A DNA stretch of 41,175 nt from Deltaproteobacteria bacterium. GTDB lineage: Bacteria > Desulfobacterota > WTBG01 > CAIYCZ01 > CAIRTM01. A program made the position numbers and the translations under genes. Shown here piece by piece: positions 24,358 to 34,516 of the stretch (position 1 is its first letter; each line of letters begins with the position of its first letter). The notes beneath the pieces are model-generated. The model was given only the letters and a program-made list of their open reading frames with translations, made no database searches and was not told where the DNA came from. The DNA is taken from assembly GCA_016875025.1 (NCBI GenBank), contig VGSH01000015.1:1-41175 (forward strand), read 5' to 3'.

Positions 24358-26469
24358 ATGCCGCCCTTTGACAGCGTTCATATCGAAGAGCACCATCAGA
24401 CGACCGTCGGCTTTGGGCGGCTGCTGGGCTATTTCCTGCGCTTTTTCAGACCGCGGCGCACGGTCATCGCGGCAACGCTGGTGCTGGCCGTGTGTGCTAC
24501 CGCGGCTGAGCTGACCCTGCCGTACCTCATGCGTACAGGCATTGACCGCTATATCGTGCCGACGGCCATGGGTGTCGATATGGCGCGTCTTCGGCAGCAT
24601 CCCGACCTGATGGCTGAATTTGAGGCCGACCTTATTCGTGTCGATGGAACTGACGCGGTTTTCCTGGGGTCTGCTGCCCTGCGGCGTACCGGGAGTGCAC
24701 GCGTGCAGCAGCTGCAGGCCCTGGGCGTGTGCGCGGCAGAGCGCTACTATATCGCCGCGCCATCAACGGGCGCTGCTGAGGTCGCACAAGCGCACCCTGA
24801 TTTTTTTGTGACGGACGGGCGCGTTGCGGTGATTGCGCAGGCGGATATGGCCCGGCTGTCTTCGGCCGAGCTGCTGCAGCTGCGCAGGGCTGATGTCAGC
24901 GGGCTGGCGCGCCTGAGCGCGATGTTCCTGGCCGTTCTCCTGACCGGTTTTGTGCTGAATGCGGCCCAGATTTTCTGGGTCGAACATGCCAGCCAGCACA
25001 TCATGCATGATGTGCGACAGACGGTTTTTCAACACCTTATCAGCCGGCAGCTGCGTTTTTTTACCGCGAGTCCCGTGGGCCGGCTGGTAACGCGCGCAAC
25101 CAATGATGTCCAGAATCTGCATGAGATGTTCAACGCGCTTTTTGCCGGCATGCTCAAAGATCTGCTCATGATCGTCGGCATCCTGGCCGTGCTGCTGACG
25201 CTTGATGTGCGGCTGGGCCTTGCCTGCTGTGCGGTCCTGCCGGTTGTGCTGCTTGCAACGGTGCTTTTCTCCACTTTTTCGCGCCGGGCCTTTCGTGAGG
25301 TCCGCATTAAAATCGCGGCGATCAACGCCATGATTCAGGAAAGCATCGCGGGTCTGGCGGTTCTGAAAGTGTTTTGCCGCGAGCACGAGCACGACCGCGA
25401 TTTTCAGCGCCTTAATTATGAGAATTATCAGGCCAATATGCGTCAGACCACTGTTTTTGCCTTATTCAGCCCGGTGATCGACCTGACGCAGCTGTGCGTG
25501 ATGGGCATTATCGTGTGGTATGGAGGAATGCGGACGCTCGATGGCGCGATGTCGCTGGGCACGCTCGTGATTTTCCTGTATTACATGCGCATGTTCTTCC
25601 GGCCTATTCAGGATATCGCCGAAAAGTACAACATCATTCAGTCGGCTTTTGCCTCGCTCGAGCGGCTGTATCTGCTGCTGGAGGACAGTGGATCCGGTGA
25701 GCAGTATGCCGGAGAGTCCCTGCCGGCAGTGACGGGCGGGGCTGTATCCTTCCGTAATGTCTGGTTCGCCTATAATGAAGATGAGCCGGTTTTGCGCGAT
25801 GTTTCCTTTGATGCCGCCCCCGGTCAAACCCTTGCAATCGTCGGGGTGACCGGGTCGGGCAAAACAACGCTTATCAATCTGCTGGAGCGTTTCTACGAGC
25901 CGCAGCAGGGCTCAATTTTTCTTGACGGCGTTGATATACGCCGGCTTGATGTGAGCCAGCTGCGCCGCAGCATGGGGCTTGTGCTGCAGGATGTGGGTAT
26001 GTTCTCGGGCAGCATCAGGGAGAATATTGTGCTCGGCAATCCAGGGATTTCAGAGCAGCAGCTGCAGCAGGCTTTGAGCATATCAAACCTTGCAAAGGTT
26101 GTAGCCCGGCTGCCGGGCGGCATTGACGAGCCGCTGATGGATGGCGCGCGCATGCTCTCAGCCGGCGAGCGCCAGCTTTTGGCTTTTGCGCGGGCGGTTG
26201 CTGCCGACCCGCCCGTGCTGGTACTCGATGAGGCTACTGCCAATATCGATCCGCTCACCGAAGACCTGATTCAAACAGCGCTGAAAAACATCACCACGCG
26301 GCGCACATCGATCATCATAGCCCATCGGCTCTCCACCATCCGCCATGCTGATAAAATTATCGTTTTGCACCGGGGCGCTGTCTGCGAGCAGGGCACGCAT
26401 GCCGAGCTTATGGCGCTGCAGGGGATGTATTACCGGATGTCGCAGCTGCAGTATCTGGCCGGCAGCTGA
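24358..26469 (+). CDS. ABC exporter half-transporter B with large periplasmic insertion
   Basis: 703 residues, over 100 longer than usual. Helix 1 is at ~35-55 and helix 2 at ~185-203; between them lies an extra ~115-residue soluble segment that would face the periplasm. The nucleotide-binding domain has Walker A GVTGSGKTT (~495), a non-standard signature LSAGERQLL in place of LSGGQ (~600), Walker B LVLDEATANID with the catalytic glutamate, and the switch histidine in IIAHRLST. With its partner this gives one complete and one degenerate ATP site. The start is ATG 24358; the Shine-Dalgarno is weak, so translation is likely coupled to the upstream gene. Confidence 0.88.
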   Translation: MPPFDSVHIEEHHQTTVGFGRLLGYFLRFFRPRRTVIAATLVLAVCATAAELTLPYLMRTGIDRYIVPTAMGVDMARLRQHPDLMAEFEADLIRVDGTDAVFLGSAALRRTGSARVQQLQALGVCAAERYYIAAPSTGAAEVAQAHPDFFVTDGRVAVIAQADMARLSSAELLQLRRADVSGLARLSAMFLAVLLTGFVLNAAQIFWVEHASQHIMHDVRQTVFQHLISRQLRFFTASPVGRLVTRATNDVQNLHEMFNALFAGMLKDLLMIVGILAVLLTLDVRLGLACCAVLPVVLLATVLFSTFSRRAFREVRIKIAAINAMIQESIAGLAVLKVFCREHEHDRDFQRLNYENYQANMRQTTVFALFSPVIDLTQLCVMGIIVWYGGMRTLDGAMSLGTLVIFLYYMRMFFRPIQDIAEKYNIIQSAFASLERLYLLLEDSGSGEQYAGESLPAVTGGAVSFRNVWFAYNEDEPVLRDVSFDAAPGQTLAIVGVTGSGKTTLINLLERFYEPQQGSIFLDGVDIRRLDVSQLRRSMGLVLQDVGMFSGSIRENIVLGNPGISEQQLQQALSISNLAKVVARLPGGIDEPLMDGARMLSAGERQLLAFARAVAADPPVLVLDEATANIDPLTEDLIQTALKNITTRRTSIIIAHRLSTIRHADKIIVLHRGAVCEQGTHAELMALQGMYYRMSQLQYLAGS

Positions 26470-26944
26470 AAGCGGCGTCGAAATATCGGTATCGTTATCG
26501 GGTCTATTATCACAATCAGGCTTTAATGACTGTATCCATTGCCGCCATTTGAGGCGACCCCGTCAATTGCCCCTGCATCCCCGGTATCACGTGGTATAAA
26601 ATAACGGTCATACGCACTGTCAGGGGAACTCTCAAGGGCTGTCTTGTTTGCGGTTATATCTGGATGTATCAGAATGAAAATTGTAAAAAATTATAATCTT
26701 AAAGCATTATTAATTATTCTTTATAAAAAAATGATATCAGGCAAGGTGTTCTGTTACTGAACCTTGAGATTATTTTGAAAAACAGGAGGTCGTATTTAAG
26801 AAAAATATTTTTTAACCTATGATTTAACTGTTACCGGTGTTGGTGAAAGCTTTTTTCCTGTACTATCCGGAAACACCGGGGACCCGTGAAAAATAAATTA
26901 CACCTGAAATTGATAGGTTACATACTTTGATGAAGGGATTAGCG
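26470..26944. other. Intergenic region before the kelch gene
   Basis: 475 bases, strongly A/T-rich from about 26670 to 26830. It holds the hexamer array at 26485-26502 and an 8-base inverted repeat (CCGGTGTT at 26834 with AACACCGG at 26872, 30 bases apart). No gene is convincing. Confidence 0.4.
26485..26502. repeat. ATCGNN hexamer array (site 1)
   Basis: ATCGGT, ATCGTT and ATCGGG in direct succession. Related arrays lie at 32643-32666, 32738-32755 and 38524-38541. Confidence 0.6.
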
Positions 26945-28896
26945 ATGAGCACACAAAAGACCATGCTGCGCGCTGCGGCAACATCCATGTGTATTATTGC
27001 ATGTCTGGTGATGCCTGGTACATGTCCGGCACAATCCGCGATGTGGACCTGGATGAGCGGATCTGACCAGATAGAAGAGGCCGGCGTTTACGGGACCAAG
27101 GGTGTCGCAGATGCTGCCAATGTGCCCGGCGCCCGTACAGGAGCTGTTTCCTGGATTGACACATCCGGCGACCTGTGGATGTTTGGGGGCAGAAATTTCA
27201 AAGCTGCCGGATTCGGCCTTTTCAACGACCTGTGGCACTTTGATAATGTCATAGGGCAGTGGACCTGGATGAGCGGATCTAACCTGACAGATCAGGACGG
27301 CATCTACGGCACCATAGGTATCCCGGATGCCGCCAATGTGCCCGGAGCCCGTACAGGAGCCGTTTCCTGGATTGACAGATCCGGTGATTTGTGGATGTTT
27401 GGGGGGATAGGTTTTGATGGCGATGGAAACTATGGCTGGCTGAACGACTTGTGGAGTTATGATACTGATACAAGTCAGTGGACCTGGAGGAACGGACTAT
27501 CCTTTATCAGTATATTTTATGAGAAAGGGTTTCATGATGACAAGGGTTATCCTCAGCCCTACGTCAGGCCCGGGGCGCGTGAAGGAGCCATTTCGTGGAC
27601 AGCTTCGGGTTTATGTGGATGTTTGGCGGGTTTGGTTATCAGGATATTTCTTACTTCGACTATCGGGAATCCGATAGCACATACTGTTGGGACAGAGACC
27701 CCCGTTCGTGCCCGTCCCCAGGCGTGTTGAATGATCTGTGGGTCTATAATAAAGCCACAAATGAGTGGGCCTGGGTAAGCGGCTCGAGCGACAAGGGCGC
27801 GCTGGGCTCCTATGGCACAATGGGTGAAGAGGACTGCGCCAACGTGCCCGGGGCGCGTGAAGCCGCTGTTTCCTGGATAGACAGAGCCAACAACCTGTGG
27901 CTGTTTGGAGGTGTCGGTAAAGACAGTCAGGTCAGCGAAGGCTTCGTCATTCGCATGAACGACTTGTGGCGCTATAATCCTGTTACAAAGAAGTGGACCT
28001 GGGTAAGCGGCTCGGACGTAGGAGGCCAGATAGGCGTCTATGATGTAAGTAACGGCGATCTCGTTCCCGGATGCCGCGAAGAGAGCATTTCCTGGATAGA
28101 TAACGCCGGCAAACTATGGCTGTCGGGGGGGTTCGGTCAGGCCAGCACATACTCTCCCATTGGCGGCCTCCTGAACGATTTGTGGACTTTTGATAATGAA
28201 ACAAAAACCTGGGACTGGGTAAGCGGTTCAGACGAAATCTCGAATCCAGACGACACTATCATCGTCGGGGTTTATGGTACCAGGAGGATCCCGGATGAAG
28301 ATAACGTTCCCGGGGCGCGTGAAGGCGCTATTCCCTGGATAGACAGCCTGGGAAGCCTGTGGCTGTTTGGGGGCTATGGTTTCGACGGCGACGGAGCCTA
28401 TGGTTACCTGAACGACCTGTGGCTGTTCGGTTTTTCCAAGTGTGAATTTGATGTCGACTGCGACGACGGCCTGTTCTGCAACGGTGAAGAAAGCTGTGCG
28501 TCCGGGGCCTGCCTGGCCGGAACGAATCCCTGTGGCGGCGATACACCGGTCTGTGATGAGGCAGGCGATATTTGTGTTACAGGCTGCGTTGATGACAGCG
28601 ATTGCAGAGATGCGTACAAATGCCAAAACGGCATATGTGTCCCGAGGTGCCGGGTTTCAATCAAGTATAAACAACTGATCTCGGCAAAGCTGCTCAAGGA
28701 TAAGAAAGCCACTTTTAAAATCATCACCGGCTCTTTCGGCGACGTTGACCTTGGGCCGGATCTTCAGATACTTGGAATAAAGACCAACACGAAAAAGGGT
28801 TTGGTAAATGTTAAGGCGCTTGTGCCTGCCGGACTTGCACCCCAGATCATCCCGGTCTGGGTGGGCGACTGCTATGGAGAGATCGTGATCCAGTAG
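26945..28896 (+). pseudogene. Secreted kelch-repeat protein, broken by a frameshift at ~27598
   Basis: The gene begins at ATG 26945 (AAGGGA at 26933-26938) with a signal peptide ending near CPAQSA. Six kelch-like units follow, each with W-x-W-x-SGS, VPGAR-x-GA-x-SWID and LW-(M/L)-FGG, then LNDLW. In the third unit the expected SWID reads SW followed by a shifted frame; comparison with the sister units (TGGATAGACAGC) indicates a 4-base deletion after 27598. The first frame ends at 27730; the second continues in register to 28896. After the kelch part come a cysteine-rich segment (CDDGLFCNGEESC, CVDDSDC) and a ~75-residue C-terminal domain. It was probably a surface or extracellular protein. 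Confidence 0.85.
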
Positions 28897-28929
28897 ACGT
28901 TCATTGTCCATGCGAATCGTATGACGAAA

Positions 28930-28960
28930 GGCAGGGCCTGCAAACGGCTCTGCCTTTTTT
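28930..28960 (+). terminator. Rho-independent terminator after the kelch gene
   Basis: GGCAGGGCC (28930-28938) pairs with GGCTCTGCC (28946-28954) with one G-U, 7-base loop, followed by six T residues. Confidence 0.9.
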
Positions 28961-28964
28961 GTTT

Positions 28965-29040
28965 GTGCGCCCCCCCCGGCATGGGCCACTCTTGCGGGTG
29001 TAAGTTCCGCCGTACAATGGACACGAGACTGAGTGAGCCT
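28965..29040 (+). mobile_element. 5' fragment of a group IIC intron (remnant)
   Basis: Starting with GTGCGC at 28965, five bases after the terminator's T-tract, the sequence matches the intron start at 41027, sharing CATGGGC and CTCTTGCGGGTGTAAGT. Similarity fades after about 29015 and no reverse transcriptase frame follows before the tRNA genes, so it is a stub. The right edge is approximate. Between here and 29362 I see nothing else. Confidence 0.7.
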
Positions 29041-29362
29041 GAGGGGGCAGAAGAACAATGTTTCTTCCTCACAGATATCGCCGGTTTACGGGGTATGAAA
29101 ATACGATACCTTGCGCAGTATTAAGGTAGATGCTCCAAAATTGAGCAATCTGCTAAACACCCGCTGTTTATGCTTGCGACAGGCGATTTCCCCAGGGTTT
29201 TCAACAGGCTGTAAACAGGTGCTGTGTATTACTTCAAAGCCCTAGATATAGTGCCCCGGGGGACATGCATCCACAATATATCAACAACAGGCCTGCTGCT
29301 TGGTTACTGACGGGAATGGTTAAGCCCGAACACTATCCGGAAGGTTCTTTGGTAAGGGATTC

Positions 29363-29410
29363 ACAATACACGGCTGCTGCCGCACAACAATACACGGCTG
29401 CTGCCGCACA
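29363..29410. repeat. Perfect 24-bp tandem duplication
   Basis: Two identical adjacent 24-base units (29363-29386 and 29387-29410), each containing TACACGGCTGCTGCCGCACA, directly next to the tRNA terminator. Confidence 0.9.
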
Positions 29411-29412
29411 AT

Positions 29413-29443
29413 AAAAAAGCACCCAGCCGGTATAGCTGGGTGC
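29413..29443 (-). terminator. Terminator of the tRNA-Val/tRNA-Asp unit
   Basis: GCACCCAGC (29419-29427) and its complement GCTGGGTGC (29435-29443) around a 7-base loop. On the minus strand the stem is followed by six T residues. Confidence 0.85.
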
Positions 29444-29453
29444 TTTTGTGTGT

Positions 29454-29530
29454 TGGCGGGGACGACGGGACTCGAACCCGCGACCTTCGGCGTGACAGGC
29501 CGACGTACTAACCAACTGTACTACGCCCCC
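29454..29530 (-). tRNA. tRNA-Asp (anticodon GTC)
   Basis: 77 bases with encoded CCA: acceptor GGGGGCG/CGTCCCC, discriminator G as expected for Asp, anticodon loop CTGTCAC, T-loop TTCGAGT. Confidence 0.97.
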
Positions 29531-29584
29531 GTAAATCTTTCTGCAATGCTTTCGAGCTGTGCTGCCAACCGTGTCTGTAAAGTG

Positions 29585-29660
29585 TGGTGGGCGGTACTGG
29601 GCTCGAACCAGTGACCCCCGGCTTGTAAGGCCGGTGCTCTCCCAATTGAGCTAACCGCCC
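29585..29660 (-). tRNA. tRNA-Val (anticodon TAC)
   Basis: 76 bases with encoded CCA: acceptor GGGCGGT/ACCGCCC, anticodon loop CTTACAA, T-loop TTCGAGC. It is transcribed first, with tRNA-Asp 54 bases downstream. Confidence 0.97.
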
Positions 29661-29684
29661 GAGCCCGTCAGCTTAATCGAAAAG

Positions 29685-29713
29685 TTTATACACTACTCCC
29701 CCGGCAATGTCAA
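29685..29713 (-). promoter_or_regulatory. Promoter of the tRNA-Val/tRNA-Asp unit
   Basis: Minus strand: TTGACA (29708-29713), a 17-base spacer and TATAAA (29685-29690), in the gap after the trkH stop. Confidence 0.85.
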
Positions 29714-29742
29714 TCAGGAAAAACAGCACATGCGAAAAATGA

Positions 29743-31191
29743 TTATTTTCTCCAGAATGCAGGCACCAGCAAAATCAGCAGGGTGTAAATTTCAAGGCGT
29801 CCCAGCAGCATCAGCATGATGAGCACCCATTTGCCGAATGCGGGTATAAAGGCGAAGTTCCCATAGGGGCCGACCGAGCCCAGCCCGGGTCCGACGTTTC
29901 CGAGGCAGGCGGCGGAAGCGGAGAGGGCCGATACCGGATCAAGGCCGCATTGTGCCATGAAAAGGGCGCCGATGAAGAAGATGATGATATAGAGCACGAC
30001 AAAGACGACGACCGAGCGCAGGATAGGCTCGGCCACGGGTTTGCCCGCGACTTTCACCGAGGAGACCGCGTGGGAGTGCACGGTATAGAACAGCTCGCGG
30101 TAGCCGACCTTGCAGACCAGCAGGCCTCTGATGCATTTTATGCCGCCTGCGGTTGATCCGGCGCAGGCGCCGATGAACATCAGCAGCAGCAGGATCAACT
30201 TTGAGAAATGAGGCCAGGTGTCGAAGTTAACCGAGCTGTAGCCGGTGGTGGTTAGGATCGAAACCACCTGGAAGGCACTGTGGCGCAGGGCAGTCAGCAT
30301 GCTTGTGAAGGTGCCGCTGCCGTACAGGCTGAGGCTGATCAGCAGGGTGGCTGCAGCCGTAATCGCAAGGTAGACAAGAAATTCGCGGTCCGTGCGCAGA
30401 TGTTTGAATTTCCCATGGAGCGACCGGTAGTGCAGAACGAAATTCATGCCGGCCGCAAACATGAAAAAAAGAATGACCATTTCGATCATGGGATTGCCGA
30501 ATGCTTCAATACTTATATCGCGTGTGGAAAATCCCCCGGTTGCCATTGTAGTAAAGGTGTGGCACAGGGCTTCAAACAGATCCATGCCGCACAGCATCAG
30601 CAGCAGGGTCATGGCCGCCGACAGCATCGCATATACCTTCCACAGCGATCGCGCCGTTTCGGCGATGCGCGGCTTGATTTTTTCAACCACGGGCCCCGGC
30701 ACCTCGGCCTTGAAGAGCTGCATGCCGCCGATGCCCAGCACAGGCAGGATCGCGATCGAAAACACGATAATTCCCATGCCTCCCAGCCACTGGATCATGC
30801 TGCGCCAGAACAGCGTTGACAGAGGCAGCCCCTCGATTTTTTTCAGGATCGTCGAGCCCGTGGTGGTGAACCCGGATACGGTTTCAAAGTAGGCGTCGGT
30901 CAGGGTTGCGCAGGTGCCGTCAAACAAAAACGGCAGGCACCCGAACAGGGAGGCCAGCATCCAGCCCAGTGAAACGATCAGGAATCCCTCGCGCTGGCTG
31001 ATGTTTTTCCGGGTGCGGGGCAGGCAAACCGCCAGTGAAAGGCCGCACAGCAGGGTGATGGCGATGGAGAGCACGAAGTGCTGCTGGCCGTGCTGCCCGT
31101 AGGCCAGTCCGACCAGCGGCGGGGCGCACATGCTCAGGCCCAGCATGATGAGCAGAAAACCCTGGATTCTGAAAACAAGAGCAAATGACAT
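29743..31191 (-). CDS. trkH: Trk-type potassium uptake membrane subunit
   Basis: 482 residues, strongly hydrophobic. The four pore-loop segments of the TrkH/KtrB/HKT family are visible: SGFTTTGSTIL, TTMATGGFSTRD, STTGYS-like (LTTTGYSSVN) and ACLGNVGPGLGSVG. In this family a dimer conducts K+ (or Na+) under control of the cytoplasmic TrkA ring. The gene starts 20 bases after trkA ends, giving a trkA-trkH operon. Confidence 0.92.
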   Translation of the reverse strand: MSFALVFRIQGFLLIMLGLSMCAPPLVGLAYGQHGQQHFVLSIAITLLCGLSLAVCLPRTRKNISQREGFLIVSLGWMLASLFGCLPFLFDGTCATLTDAYFETVSGFTTTGSTILKKIEGLPLSTLFWRSMIQWLGGMGIIVFSIAILPVLGIGGMQLFKAEVPGPVVEKIKPRIAETARSLWKVYAMLSAAMTLLLMLCGMDLFEALCHTFTTMATGGFSTRDISIEAFGNPMIEMVILFFMFAAGMNFVLHYRSLHGKFKHLRTDREFLVYLAITAAATLLISLSLYGSGTFTSMLTALRHSAFQVVSILTTTGYSSVNFDTWPHFSKLILLLLMFIGACAGSTAGGIKCIRGLLVCKVGYRELFYTVHSHAVSSVKVAGKPVAEPILRSVVVFVVLYIIIFFIGALFMAQCGLDPVSALSASAACLGNVGPGLGSVGPYGNFAFIPAFGKWVLIMLMLLGRLEIYTLLILLVPAFWRK

Positions 31192-31211
31192 GGCGCGCCT
31201 GTGCGATATTG

Positions 31212-32576
31212 TTACCAGTATTCAAGCTTGACCGTGAGCAGCTTTTCAACCTGATGAATTGTGTTTGAAAATGCGAAAATAATCACGCGGTCCTGCGGCT
31301 CGATTATGCTGTCGCCCTGCGGCACGATCAGGATATCGTTGCGGATAATAGCGCCGATAATGGCGCCGCGGGGGAATTTGAGCTTCTTGAGCGGCTTGCC
31401 GACAATGTCGGACGTCTCAAGGGCCAGGGCCTCAATGGCCTCGGCGTTTTTTTCATAGAACGAAGCGACGGAGAGTATCTTGCCCCTGCGGATAAACTGC
31501 AGGATGCGGTTGATGGCGCACAGGTTCGGGTTGATGACGAGGTCGATGCCGAGGCTTGAGACCAGCTGGGTGTAGGTCATGTTCTGGATCAGGGCGGCGG
31601 CTTTTTTAGCACCCTTCTGCTTGGCGACCAGCGCCAGCAGAACGTTGTCCTCGTCATCATCGGTAACCGCGAAAAAAATATCGGTGGTATCGATGTTTTC
31701 TTCCGAGATGATATCCTCCAGTTCGCCGCTGTGGTGCAGCACGATGGTCTTGTTGAGCTGTTCGGCGATTACGGCGCAGCGGTCCTCATCGGTTTCAAGG
31801 ATTTTGCACAATATTTTCATTTTTTCAAGTTCACGGGCGAGCATCAGGCCGATAGTGCCGCCCCCCACGATCATGGCCTTTTTGATCTCCTGGGACGGTT
31901 GACCGAAAAAATCCATCATCGCATCGATGTTGTGGTCGTCTGTGATAGCATAGATGAAGTCGTGCAAATACACCCGGTCATCGCCGTGGGGTATGATTGT
32001 TTCACCGCTGCGGTAGACGGCCGCAACAACGAAGCCGTCGATTCCGGAGCGGGCCTGCAGATCGCGCAGCTTAACGCCGTCCCTGAGATCGGGATTTTCA
32101 ACGCGCATGCCGACCAGTTTGACGCGTCCGTTGCTGAAATTGACGACATCGGTCGCGCCGGGCACCTGCAGGCGCTCGACGATCGAGCATACGGCCTCGT
32201 AATCAGGATTGATCGCCAGATCGATTTTCAGGGCGGAACTGTTGAGGATGTCAGGGTTTTCAATGAATTCCGGGTTGCGCACGCGGGCAACGCTGGTGAC
32301 GGAGCGGGACTGCGTACCCGCCACCAGGCAGGACACCAGGTTGACCTCGTCGCTGTTGGTGACAGCGATAATCATCTCCGCGTCGGAGATGCCGGCTTGC
32401 CGGAGCGCCAAAGGCGAACTGCCCCCGGCCCGGATGGCCTCAACATCCAGATTGTCGAGGACCTTCTTTACCTTTTCCGCGTCGCAGTCGATCACCGTGA
32501 CATCTTTTTTTTCAAGCGACAGGCGGCGCGCGACGTGATAGCCGATTTCACCGGCACCGACAACAAGAATGCTCAT
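31212..32576 (-). CDS. trkA: Trk potassium channel regulatory subunit
   Basis: 454 residues with two tandem RCK modules. RCK-N domains start at residues 1 (ILVVGAGEIGYHVARRL) and ~234 (AMIVGGGTIGLMLAREL), each with the GxGxxG nucleotide loop and an acidic residue ending the second strand (VIDCD, ILETD); each is followed by an RCK-C domain. NAD(H)/ATP binding by this protein gates TrkH. A good ribosome site (GAAGGAG) precedes the ATG. A minus-strand TATAAT at 32634-32639 may be its -10 box, but no clear -35 is present. Confidence 0.93.
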   Translation of the reverse strand: MSILVVGAGEIGYHVARRLSLEKKDVTVIDCDAEKVKKVLDNLDVEAIRAGGSSPLALRQAGISDAEMIIAVTNSDEVNLVSCLVAGTQSRSVTSVARVRNPEFIENPDILNSSALKIDLAINPDYEAVCSIVERLQVPGATDVVNFSNGRVKLVGMRVENPDLRDGVKLRDLQARSGIDGFVVAAVYRSGETIIPHGDDRVYLHDFIYAITDDHNIDAMMDFFGQPSQEIKKAMIVGGGTIGLMLARELEKMKILCKILETDEDRCAVIAEQLNKTIVLHHSGELEDIISEENIDTTDIFFAVTDDDEDNVLLALVAKQKGAKKAAALIQNMTYTQLVSSLGIDLVINPNLCAINRILQFIRRGKILSVASFYEKNAEAIEALALETSDIVGKPLKKLKFPRGAIIGAIIRNDILIVPQGDSIIEPQDRVIIFAFSNTIHQVEKLLTVKLEYW

Positions 32577-32642
32577 GTATGAGTAACTCCTTCAAGTAAA
32601 TGGGGCTGCCGCTGTGTGCGGCGCGGGGTATGTATTATATAA

Positions 32643-32666
32643 ATCGCTATCGTAATCGCTGTCGGC
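32643..32666. repeat. ATCGNN hexamer array (site 2)
   Basis: ATCGCT, ATCGTA, ATCGCT and GTCGGC in succession in the region upstream of trkA. Confidence 0.6.
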
Positions 32667-32737
32667 AGTATATAAGCGCAAATATGTATCAGGATTTTCG
32701 TCGCAGCAACGCATTGGGATCATGAAAACGATTTTCG

Positions 32738-32755
32738 ATCCCGATTCCGATACCG
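32738..32755. repeat. ATNCCG hexamer array (site 3)
   Basis: ATCCCG, ATTCCG and ATACCG in direct succession, just before the small gene at 32765. Confidence 0.6.
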
Positions 32756-32764
32756 ATAAAAACG

Positions 32765-32932
32765 TCAGTCTTCTTTTTGTTGTTCGCGCTGCAGGCGTTC
32801 ATATTCGCTCAGCGGATCAATGCCGGCACGACGCAGCATGTTTAACATCGTTTCCGGCGGCAGGGTGCTGTGCTGCAGCAGCTCTTCCAGCCGTCTGGTG
32901 ATGCGCTCTGCGGTATCCTCAGGTGCATCCAT
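32765..32932 (-). CDS. Small hypothetical protein (55 residues)
   Basis: The frame from ATG 32930-32932 gives a charged, probably helical protein beginning MDAPEDTAERITRRLEELLQ and ending in a Glu/Lys/Gln-rich tail. GGGA lies about eight bases upstream of the start. There are no cysteines and no membrane segment. Amino acid composition looks protein-like, and nothing else explains this stretch of the 581-base gap 32577-33157. It is not recognised. Confidence 0.5.
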   Translation of the reverse strand: MDAPEDTAERITRRLEELLQHSTLPPETMLNMLRRAGIDPLSEYERLQREQQKED

Positions 32933-33036
32933 ACATATGTTCCCGACAGATAACAGGGGTTACAAAATTTTTCTATAGTATCGCGCGATATCTTTTTGTC
33001 AAATCAATTTTGACAACTTCGTAAAAAGTCCAGAAC

Positions 33037-33110
33037 TGTCACCCTGAGGGAAGCGAAGGGTCTCCTAACGCATTGAATAGACGAGATTCTTCGCTTCGCT
33101 CAGAATGACA
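33037..33110. repeat. 74-bp inverted-repeat element
   Basis: The ends TGTCACCCTGAG and CTCAGAATGACA are inverted copies with two mismatches; the inner parts (GGAAGCGAAGGGTCTC and GAGATTCTTCGCTTCG) continue the palindrome. Located between the small gene and the response regulator, it could also end transcription of the latter. Confidence 0.8.
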
Positions 33111-33157
33111 AAACAGCCTGATTATGATTTTCTACGACCTCATCAATTTTATATGGA

Positions 33158-34512
<1,355 letters not shown>

Positions 34513-34516
<4 letters not shown>

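Noticed and set aside
26834-26879. 8-base inverted repeat upstream of the kelch gene
   Set aside because: The arms are short and 30 bases apart; no second copy seen, so chance is likely.
28921-29124. Open frame across the terminator and intron stub
   Set aside because: It covers non-coding structured RNA and has no family resemblance; the same applies to the frame 40907-41161 over the second intron start.
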